Source: Acholeplasmatales bacterium
GTDB taxonomy: Bacteria > Bacillota_I > Bacilli_A > Acholeplasmatales > Anaeroplasmataceae
DNA length: 5,852 nt
Direction of reading: 5' to 3'
NCBI GenBank assembly: GCA_024681175.1
Contig: JAILBI010000263.1
Span: 1-5,852, forward strand
How positions within the stretch are numbered: the first letter of the stretch is position 1; every line of letters starts with the position of its first letter. Under the pieces are notes generated by a model. It saw only the letters and a program-made list of their open reading frames with translations. It was not told where the DNA came from and did no database searches. Shown here piece by piece: positions 1 to 5,422 of the stretch. Position numbers and translations under genes: made by a program.

Positions 1-588
1 ATTATTAAATATTTATATAATAATCATTTAATAAAAAAGGATAAGAAATATCTTGATACAGATCAAGGTGAAATTTCTTATGAATTTATTAAAGAAATTC
101 CACTTGAAATATCATTAAATTTTAAAAAAGCAAAGCTTGAAAATACAATGCTTAGAATAAATGATTTAATTGATTCATTTGGAAGAATAATAAATATAGG
201 TTCTAATGAAATTAAAATATATTCATTATTTATATCAAGAATTATTACAGTAGTATTTGTTGATGATATTAATTTATCTTATAATAATGCTTCATTATTA
301 ATAATGAATAATAAAATATTTAAAAAAGGTACAGATGTTTGTTTTGTTAAGGTAGTTGATAAAACACATCTTGATGTAAAAACATATTCAAAGGAATATG
401 GTCAAATTATAAGCTTAAGCTCAATGCTTGGAGCTTTATATGTAGCACATAGCTTAAATTTATGTGCATATAAGGTTGAAATAAATAATTTAAATAATTA
501 TTTTGAAGCAACCTTTTCAAGAAAACATGAATTATATATTAATACATCTTTAAATAAAGATGAATTTATAAAAATTAAGGAGGATTAA
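1..588 (+). CDS. DapF-family (diaminopimelate epimerase-like) protein, 5' end cut off, catalytic residues lost
   Basis: The frame is open from base 1, so the Met codon at 148 is internal and the start lies left of the window; 195 residues are visible against about 270-280 for whole DapF. From memory of H. influenzae DapF, the fragment lines up almost without gaps from just after the first-Cys motif. DTDQGE (residues 20-25) matches the 'sTqkGn' strand, VVFVDD (84-89) the strand after GNPH, FKKGTDVCFVKVVDKTHLDVKTY (starting at residue 108) the 'FP..tNv.Fvqvvdr.hi.vrvY' region, and LGALYVAHSLNL the helix after the active-site loop. The catalytic positions differ: GNPH reads SRII, the ER of ERG reads SK (130-131), and the catalytic Cys of ACGTGA aligns with Leu139. 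Genuine DapF interconverts LL- and meso-diaminopimelate in the cytosol; this copy should not. It heads the dapA-dapB operon and its last codons carry the dapA ribosome binding site. Ile ATA codons are much commoner than in dapA or asd, suggesting weaker codon selection. Family assignment is fairly firm; the function is unknown. Confidence 0.7.
   Translation: MIKYLYNNHLIKKDKKYLDTDQGEISYEFIKEIPLEISLNFKKAKLENTMLRINDLIDSFGRIINIGSNEIKIYSLFISRIITVVFVDDINLSYNNASLLIMNNKIFKKGTDVCFVKVVDKTHLDVKTYSKEYGQIISLSSMLGALYVAHSLNLCAYKVEINNLNNYFEATFSRKHELYINTSLNKDEFIKIKED
577..583 (+). promoter_or_regulatory. Ribosome binding site of dapA inside the preceding gene
   Basis: AAGGAGG is a near-perfect Shine-Dalgarno match, 9 bases before the ATG at 593. 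It lies within the last codons of the DapF-like gene, whose stop is at 586-588. This fixes the dapA start and implies that the two genes share one transcript with closely coupled translation. Confidence 0.85.
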
Positions 589-592
589 ATTT

Positions 593-1474
593 ATGTTAGA
601 AGGTTCAATTGTAGCATTAGTTACACCATTTAATGAGGATGGTAGTGTTAATTTTGAAAAATTTGGTGAATTATTAGATTATCATTGTAATAATAATACA
701 GGTGCAATCTGCATTTTAGGTACAACTGGTGAATCATCTACTTTATCATTTGATGAAGAAGAGGAAATGGTTAAATTTGCAGTTAAAAGAGTTAATAAAA
801 GAGTTCCACTTGTAGTAGGCTCTGGCTCTAATGAAACTGAAAAGGCAGTAAGACAAACAAGAATTTATTCTAATTTAGGAGCTGATTATTGTTTAGTTAT
901 TACTCCATATTATAATAAAACTAATGAATCAGGCTTAATTAAGCATTTTGAAGCTGTTGCAGAAGCATCATCATGTCCAATTATTATGTATAATGTTCCA
1001 TCAAGAACAGGTATGTCTATTTCTCTTCATGCAATAGAAGTATTATCAAAAAATCCAAAGATTTATGGTATTAAGGAAGCATCTGGAAATATGAGCTATT
1101 CTATGAAGGTTGCAAAATATTTATCTGATGATTTCATTATGTTATCTGGTAATGATGATATTATTGTTCCAATGATGAGTATTGGTGCAAAGGGTGTTAT
1201 TTCAGTATTAGCAAATATTGCACCTAAGCAAACTGCAAAGATTTGTAGCTTATGTAAAGCTAATAAATATCCTGAAGCAGCTAAATTAGCTGATAGCTTA
1301 TTAGATTTTGCAAATGATTTATTCTTAGAAACAAATCCTATTCCTATTAAGGAAGCTATGAATCATTTCAATTTCAATGTTGGTTGGTATCGTCAACCAT
1401 TAGATAGAATGGCTAATGATACAAGAGAAAAATTATTCAAAGAAATGGATAAGAATAAGGAGATTATATTCTAA
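593..1474 (+). CDS. dapA: 4-hydroxy-tetrahydrodipicolinate synthase
   Basis: Condenses pyruvate with aspartate semialdehyde to give 4-hydroxy-tetrahydrodipicolinate, the committed step of lysine/DAP synthesis; a cytosolic TIM-barrel enzyme, normally a tetramer. The 293 residues match the usual length, and the catalytic residues fall at the same numbers as in E. coli DapA: Thr44-Thr45 in GTTGE, Tyr107 in PYY, Tyr133 in MYNVPSRTG, Arg138, and the Schiff-base Lys161 in GIKEASG. In the lysine feedback pocket, Ser48, Asn80 and Tyr106 are kept, but E. coli His53, His56 and Glu84 are Phe53, Glu56 and Lys84, so sensitivity to lysine is uncertain. The start is set by the strong AAGGAGG 9 bases upstream. 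Its stop overlaps the dapB start in TAATG. No sign of damage. Confidence 0.97.
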   Translation: MLEGSIVALVTPFNEDGSVNFEKFGELLDYHCNNNTGAICILGTTGESSTLSFDEEEEMVKFAVKRVNKRVPLVVGSGSNETEKAVRQTRIYSNLGADYCLVITPYYNKTNESGLIKHFEAVAEASSCPIIMYNVPSRTGMSISLHAIEVLSKNPKIYGIKEASGNMSYSMKVAKYLSDDFIMLSGNDDIIVPMMSIGAKGVISVLANIAPKQTAKICSLCKANKYPEAAKLADSLLDFANDLFLETNPIPIKEAMNHFNFNVGWYRQPLDRMANDTREKLFKEMDKNKEIIF

Positions 1475-2190
1475 TGAAGGCACTTGTTATTGGTTATGGT
1501 AGAATGGGCAAGATGATCAATGAGGTTTTAGGTGATGATCTTGCTGGAAATGTGGCATTAGAATGTCCTTGTAAAACTATTAAAGAATTTGATAAGGATT
1601 TTGATGTAATTATTGATTTTTCAAATCCTGCAAATTTAGATATGATTATTTCATATGTTAAAGAAACTAAAAAGCCAGTTGTTTTTGCAACAACAGGCTA
1701 TTCTGATTCTCAATTAAAAGAAATTGATGAATTAGCTAAGGTTGCACCTGTATTAAGATCTGCAAATTTCTCTTTAGGTGTAATTGTATTAAATAGAGTT
1801 GTAAAAGAAATGTCAGCCTTATTAAAGGATGATTATGATATTGAGGTTATAGAAGCTCATCATAATAAAAAGCTTGATGCTCCATCAGGAACAGCTAAGA
1901 TGTTAATTAAATCAATTGTTGATGAAACAGGCTTTAGTGTTAATGAAGGAAGAAAAGGAATTTGTCCAAGAACTAAGAATGAGGTTGGTGTTTCTGCAAT
2001 TCGTGGTGGTACAATTCCAGGTATTCATCAGGTAATGTATTGTGGAGAAGATGAAGTATTAGAATTTAAGCATACTGCATATTCAAGAAGAATATTTGCA
2101 ACAGGTGCTGTAAAGGCTGCAAAATGGTTATTAAATCAAAAGCCTGGATTCTATGATATGAATGATGTTTTATTTGGTAATAATAAATAA
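1474..2190 (+). CDS. dapB: 4-hydroxy-tetrahydrodipicolinate reductase
   Basis: Reduces the DapA product to tetrahydrodipicolinate with NAD(P)H. The N-terminal dinucleotide-binding loop is GYGRMG (residues 7-12), followed by DFSNP (48-52) and FATTGY (71-76). The family signature EAHHNKKLDAPSGTA spans residues 127-141, with His129 and Lys133 matching the catalytic His159 and Lys163 of E. coli. RGGTIPG and the C-terminal cofactor and tetramer segments are present. At 238 residues it is shorter than E. coli DapB (273) but close to short Gram-positive forms; the missing length is mostly in the first third, between the glycine loop and DFSNP. The ATG shares one base with the dapA stop (TAATG), and AAGGAG at 1457-1462 lies 11 bases upstream, so translation is probably coupled to dapA. 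It is the last gene of the operon and is followed by a hairpin terminator. Confidence 0.96.
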   Translation: MKALVIGYGRMGKMINEVLGDDLAGNVALECPCKTIKEFDKDFDVIIDFSNPANLDMIISYVKETKKPVVFATTGYSDSQLKEIDELAKVAPVLRSANFSLGVIVLNRVVKEMSALLKDDYDIEVIEAHHNKKLDAPSGTAKMLIKSIVDETGFSVNEGRKGICPRTKNEVGVSAIRGGTIPGIHQVMYCGEDEVLEFKHTAYSRRIFATGAVKAAKWLLNQKPGFYDMNDVLFGNNK

Positions 2191-2200
2191 TAAAATACAT

Positions 2201-2257
2201 ATTAAAAATTAAGTTAGAAGGCATTAAAGCGCTTTCTAACTTTTTTTAATTTTTAAT
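2201..2257 (+). terminator. Intrinsic terminator of the dapA-dapB operon, nested in a longer inverted repeat
   Basis: The inner stem GTTAGAAGGC (2213-2222) pairs with GCTTTCTAAC (2231-2240): 10 pairs including one G-U, with an 8-base loop, followed by seven T (2241-2247). In addition, the flanking ATTAAAAATTAA (2201-2212) is a perfect reverse complement of TTAATTTTTAAT (2246-2257), so a longer AT-rich hairpin can form with a five-T bulge on its 3' side. It begins 10 bases after the dapB stop. Confidence 0.88.
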
Positions 2258-2319
2258 GATTTAAAAAATATTATGAAAAAGTTAAGAAAGCATAATAAAT
2301 ACAAATAGTTTTTTATCAT

Positions 2320-2340
2320 AGACAATATTTTTATTTGTCT
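2320..2340. repeat. Short inverted repeat upstream of the asd promoter
   Basis: AGACAA (2320-2325) and TTGTCT (2335-2340) are exact reverse complements separated by 9 AT bases. The element lies about 50 bases before the asd -35 box and has no T-run after it, so it is not an obvious terminator. It could be an operator half-site pair or chance. The rest of the 2258-2392 stretch is AT-rich and shows no gene; the A/T runs at 2359-2390, just before the -35 box, could act as an UP element. Confidence 0.3.
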
Positions 2341-2392
2341 TTCGTGGAAAAACACTTGTAAAAATATTTTATACAAATTTTATAAAAAATCA

Positions 2393-2421
2393 TTGCAATA
2401 ATAATATGAATGGTCTATAAT
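2393..2421 (+). promoter_or_regulatory. Sigma-A-type promoter of asd-lysC
   Basis: TTGCAA (2393-2398) and TATAAT (2416-2421) are separated by the ideal 17 bases. The predicted transcription start near 2428 leaves a leader of roughly 37 bases before the asd ATG, too short for a riboswitch. It makes asd-lysC a transcription unit separate from the dap operon upstream, in agreement with the terminator at 2201-2257. Confidence 0.75.
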
Positions 2422-2464
2422 AAACTCAAATTATTTTTTAATAATAATTTATGGAGGTTATTTT

Positions 2465-3502
2465 ATGAAAAATTATAATGTTGGTATCCTTGGCGCAACT
2501 GGCGCAGTAGGAAGAGAAATGTTAAATAGTCTTATGGAAAGAAACTTCCCAGTAGGTGAGCTTAGATTATTAGCATCTAAGAGAAGTGTTGGTAAGAAAA
2601 TTAAATTTAATGGAAAAGATATTGAAGTTGTAGAAGCTAAAATTGGAGCCTTCAAGGGTCTTGATATTGTTTTAGGTGCTGCTTCAAATGATATAGCAAA
2701 AGAATTTAAGGATGATATCGTTGCATCAGGTGCAGTATTTATCGATAATTCATCTGCATTCCGTCTTGATGAAAATGTTCCACTTGTTGTTCCTGAAATC
2801 AATGGTGAAGATGTTTTTAAAAATCATGGTGTTATTTCAAATCCAAATTGTTCAACAATTATTACATTAATGGCTTTAAAGGCTATTGGTAAATTATCAG
2901 AAATTAAAACTGTTGTTGCATCAACATATCAAGCAGTTTCTGGTATTGGTGTAAATGGTCCAATTGAATTAATGGATGAAATGGGTGTAATGAACGATAT
3001 GTATGAAAAATCTGGTGAACCAGTAATTGATATTAATGCTACACCTAAGCATTTCCCATATCAAATTGCAGGAAACTGTATTCCATTTATTGGATCAGTA
3101 ACTGAAAATGGTTATACAAAAGAAGAAATGAAGATGCAAAATGAAGGAAGAAAGATTATGCACCTTCCTAATTTAAGAGTAACTTGTACATGTGTTCGTG
3201 TACCAGTTGTAAGAAGCCATATGATTTCTGTATCAGTTTATACAAAGGATAAGTTATCTTTAGACCAAGTTAGAAATGCAATTAAGAATGATGAAGGTGT
3301 TGTATTATATGATGATGCAGCAAATGGTATTTATCCAATGCCAATTAAGACTTCTAACCAAGATAAGGTATTTATTGGTAGAATCAGAGAAGATTTAGCA
3401 TTTGATAATGGTATCGCACTTGTATGCTCAGGTGACCAGGTAAGAAAAGGTGCTGCAGTTAACGCAGTTCAAATCGCAATTAAGCTAATTGAAAGGTTAT
3501 AA
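2465..3502 (+). CDS. asd: Aspartate-semialdehyde dehydrogenase
   Basis: Reduces L-4-aspartyl phosphate with NADPH to aspartate 4-semialdehyde, the branch point for lysine/DAP and for threonine/methionine. The N-terminal NADP loop is GILGATGAVGRE (residues 7-18). The catalytic Cys129 lies in SNPNCST, Gln156 in STYQAVSG, and substrate Arg245 and catalytic His252 in VRVPVVRSH; the C-terminal GDQVRKGAA (323-331) completes the fold. The 345 residues are a normal length for the Gram-positive type. GGAGG (2453-2457) lies 7 bases before the ATG and fixes the start. It leads a two-gene unit with lysC, the next enzyme backwards in the pathway, and supplies the substrate of DapA encoded just upstream. 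Codons are cleaner (few ATA) than in the DapF-like gene, which fits good expression. Confidence 0.97.
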   Translation: MKNYNVGILGATGAVGREMLNSLMERNFPVGELRLLASKRSVGKKIKFNGKDIEVVEAKIGAFKGLDIVLGAASNDIAKEFKDDIVASGAVFIDNSSAFRLDENVPLVVPEINGEDVFKNHGVISNPNCSTIITLMALKAIGKLSEIKTVVASTYQAVSGIGVNGPIELMDEMGVMNDMYEKSGEPVIDINATPKHFPYQIAGNCIPFIGSVTENGYTKEEMKMQNEGRKIMHLPNLRVTCTCVRVPVVRSHMISVSVYTKDKLSLDQVRNAIKNDEGVVLYDDAANGIYPMPIKTSNQDKVFIGRIREDLAFDNGIALVCSGDQVRKGAAVNAVQIAIKLIERL

Positions 3503-3507
3503 TTAAA

Positions 3508-4812
3508 ATGTTTACAGTTACAAAATTTGGTGGTTCATCATTATCTGATGCCAAGCAATTTGCAAAAGTTAAAAATATAGTATTATCTTCTCCAAAAAGA
3601 ACTGTAGTTGTATGCTCAGCTTTAGGAAGAAGAGATAAATCTGATACAAAGATTACAGATTTATTATATATCTTACATGCTCATTTAAAATTTAGTGTTC
3701 CTTATGATTCTATTTGGGATATGATTTATACTAGATTTATTGGTGTACAACAGGATTTAAATATTAAATATGATATTAAAGAAGATTTAGATAAGCTTCA
3801 TGCTGAATTAAATAAAAATATATCTCAAGATTATTTAGTATCAAGAGGAGAATATTTAACATCTAAATTAATGGCAGCCTTCTTAGGTTATACATTTGTT
3901 GATTCAATGGATTTATTAAAATTCAATTATGATGATAAAATTGATGATGAACATACACTTCAAAATGTACGTTTAGCATTTGATAAATATGGTAAGATTG
4001 TTGTACCAGGATTCTATGGTGCATATCCAAATAATACAGTTAAATTATTATCAAGAGGTGGATCTGATGTTACAGGTGCTATCTTAGCTAAATGTATTAA
4101 TGCAGATGTATATGAAAACTGGACTGACGTATCTGGTATTTTATCTGCAGATCCTAAGCTTGTTAAAAATCCAAAGGGTATTAAGCAAATTACATATGCT
4201 GAATTAAGAGAATTATCTTATATGGGTGCATCTGTATTACATGAAGAAACAGTATTCCCTGTACAAGAAGTTAATATTCCTATCAATTTAAGAAATACTA
4301 ATGAACCAGAAAATCCTGGTACATTAATTCAAGAAGTATGTGATGATAATGAAAATATTGTTACAGGTATTGCAGGAAAGAAGGATTTCGTTTCTTTCAA
4401 TATCCAAAAAGATCATATGTCTAATGAAGTTGGCTTCATTAGAAAAGCTTTATCTATATTTGAAAAATATAATGTATCAGTTGAACATATTCCTTCTGGA
4501 ATTGATTCATTCTCAGTTGTAGTTGGCTCTGATGCAGTAGAAAAGCTTCAATATGAAATTGTAACAGATATTAAAAATGAGCTTGGTGCAAATGTAACAA
4601 TTGATAATGATATTTCACTTGTTGCAATCGTAGGAAGAAATATGGCAAAGCGTTCAGGTGTTTGTGCTAAGATTTTCCAAACACTTGGTAAAGAAGGTAT
4701 CAATGTTAAATTATTAGCTCAAGGACCATCTGAATTAAATATTATCATTGGTGTATCTGATAAAGATTATGAATTAACTATTAAGAATTTATATGATGCA
4801 TTAATAAAATAA
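3508..4812 (+). CDS. lysC: Aspartate kinase with two C-terminal ACT domains
   Basis: Phosphorylates L-aspartate, the first step of the aspartate family. The kinase domain shows KFGGSS (residues 6-11), SRGEYL (112-117), SRGGSDVTG (182-190) and WTDVSG (205-210). Two ACT regulatory domains follow, at about residues 285-355 and 365-434; the first contains EVGFIRKALSIFEKY and EHIPSGID, a wording I associate with the monofunctional Bacillota enzymes of the B. subtilis YclM (aspartokinase III) type. The 434 residues are slightly short of the roughly 450 usual for that type. There is no internal Met start typical of alpha/beta LysC enzymes, and no homoserine dehydrogenase fusion. It starts 5 bases after the asd stop; the ribosome site is only a modest GAAAGG (3491-3496) inside asd, so translation is probably coupled. 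ACT domains imply feedback by lysine and/or threonine; which one cannot be read from the sequence. Confidence 0.95.
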   Translation: MFTVTKFGGSSLSDAKQFAKVKNIVLSSPKRTVVVCSALGRRDKSDTKITDLLYILHAHLKFSVPYDSIWDMIYTRFIGVQQDLNIKYDIKEDLDKLHAELNKNISQDYLVSRGEYLTSKLMAAFLGYTFVDSMDLLKFNYDDKIDDEHTLQNVRLAFDKYGKIVVPGFYGAYPNNTVKLLSRGGSDVTGAILAKCINADVYENWTDVSGILSADPKLVKNPKGIKQITYAELRELSYMGASVLHEETVFPVQEVNIPINLRNTNEPENPGTLIQEVCDDNENIVTGIAGKKDFVSFNIQKDHMSNEVGFIRKALSIFEKYNVSVEHIPSGIDSFSVVVGSDAVEKLQYEIVTDIKNELGANVTIDNDISLVAIVGRNMAKRSGVCAKIFQTLGKEGINVKLLAQGPSELNIIIGVSDKDYELTIKNLYDALIK

Positions 4813-4837
4813 ACTCTGTTTTTTTGACAGAGTTTTT
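4811..4837 (+). terminator. Intrinsic terminator of asd-lysC
   Basis: AAACTCTGT (4811-4819) pairs perfectly with ACAGAGTTT (4827-4835), with a 7-base T-rich loop, and the T-rich tail (TTTTTCTTTTA) starts within the 3' arm. The left arm includes the last two bases of the lysC stop codon, so termination follows the gene directly. Confidence 0.9.
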
Positions 4838-4882
4838 CTTTTATATTAAACAATTTGTATTGAAAAGTTCAAAATCTTTATT

Positions 4883-4897
4883 TTATTATTATTATTA
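4883..4897 (+). repeat. Five-copy TTA trinucleotide repeat in the promoter spacer
   Basis: TTA is repeated five times without interruption, directly before the TGATATAAT -10 element, in the place where the -35 to -10 spacer should be. Gain or loss of units would change the spacing by 3 bases. In DNA this AT-rich it may be chance. Confidence 0.6.
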
Positions 4898-4906
4898 TGA
4901 TATAAT
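4898..4906 (+). promoter_or_regulatory. Extended -10 promoter for the small exported-protein gene
   Basis: TGATATAAT combines a consensus TATAAT (4901-4906) with the upstream TGN of an extended -10 element. No good -35 box lies at 17-18 bases (TTTATT or TTATTT only); TTGAAA at 4860-4865 is too far away. Transcription would start near 4913, giving a leader of about 15 bases that carries the ribosome site. Confidence 0.6.
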
Positions 4907-4927
4907 AACAAAAAAGGAGGATAAGTC

Positions 4928-5383
4928 ATGAAGAAAAAAGTTTTAATTACATTATCAATTTTTATTATTCCATTTATCTTTGTTTTTATAGCATTAAAAA
5001 TTAATGCATCAACAAATAAAGATAATAAAAATAATGATGATAGATACATAATTGCTAAACCTACTGGGACAATTCCTTCTGATTCCAATTATGAAATAGA
5101 TGACGAAACAATTGATATTTATTATGAAAATGCATTTAGTGTAATATATGTTGAAAATGATTCAAGAAATTATCATTATTATTTTTTGAATGATGATGGA
5201 ACAGTAAACGAAGATAGACCTATTTGGCTAAGTATAAAGAATGCAATGTTTTTTAATAATAATTTAGAAGAAGTTAGTAAAGATGAATTTGTTTTAAGTG
5301 ATAATTATGTTTTTAAAATTAGTTTTAAATATATTTGTATGACTTATCCTGCACAAATAAATGCTTTATATGTATTCATTTAA
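4928..5383 (+). CDS. Hypothetical exported or membrane-anchored small protein
   Basis: I do not recognise this 151-residue protein. It begins MKKK, followed by a hydrophobic stretch (about residues 5-23) and then a polar Asn/Asp/Lys-rich linker (about 28-40). This is either a signal peptide, possibly cut after Ala27, or an N-terminal membrane anchor; there is no lipobox Cys. The outside part is acidic and rich in Tyr, Asn and Asp, with alternating patterns suggesting beta strands (YHYYFLNDDG, KNAMFFNNNLEEV) and a hydrophobic C-terminal end (about 137-151). The start is well supported: AGGAGG at 4915-4920, 7 bases before the ATG, behind its own extended -10 promoter. It is monocistronic, between two terminators. 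The gene ends right before the terminator, so truncation seems unlikely. Codons are AT-rich with frequent ATA, unlike asd and dapA. The reading frame is convincing; the function is open. Confidence 0.8.
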   Translation: MKKKVLITLSIFIIPFIFVFIALKINASTNKDNKNNDDRYIIAKPTGTIPSDSNYEIDDETIDIYYENAFSVIYVENDSRNYHYYFLNDDGTVNEDRPIWLSIKNAMFFNNNLEEVSKDEFVLSDNYVFKISFKYICMTYPAQINALYVFI

Positions 5384-5392
5384 ATAAACTAA

Positions 5393-5418
5393 AACCCCCC
5401 TATTAATTTCGAGGGGTT
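5393..5418. terminator. Probable bidirectional terminator between convergent genes
   Basis: AACCCC (5393-5398) pairs with GGGGTT (5413-5418) around an AT-rich loop; C5400 can also pair with G5411 across one mismatch. The C-run is conspicuous in this AT-rich DNA. The minus-strand copy is followed by a T-rich tail (TTTTAGTTTATTT) and the plus-strand copy by a weaker T-rich stretch (ATTATTATTTCTTTT), so it can serve both the small plus gene and the minus gene ending at 5423. Confidence 0.75.
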
Positions 5419-5422
5419 ATTA

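Noticed and set aside
148..588. Stand-alone 146-residue protein starting at the ATG at 148
   Set aside because: The same frame is open back to base 1, there is no ribosome site before 148, and the upstream codons continue the DapF-like pattern, so this Met is internal.
2258..2464. Lysine riboswitch or T-box leader before asd
   Set aside because: I see no lysine-riboswitch core, no T-box consensus and no leader terminator between the promoter and asd; the leader is also too short.
2473..2802. Minus-strand open frame of 109 codons
   Set aside because: It lies wholly inside asd on the opposite strand, has no ribosome site, and its sequence is low-complexity and Ser/Ala/Leu-rich, as expected of an antisense shadow.
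4340..4522. Plus-strand open frame of 60 codons in another frame
   Set aside because: It is contained within lysC, which has strong domain support, and has no plausible start signal.
4846..5088. Minus-strand open frame of 80 codons opposite the small exported-protein gene
   Set aside because: It runs through the promoter and start region of the plus-strand gene, which has an excellent ribosome site; the minus frame has none and looks like AT-rich noise.
5395..5400. Six-C run as a phase-variable homopolymer
   Set aside because: It lies outside any reading frame and promoter and forms the arm of a terminator hairpin, which explains it.
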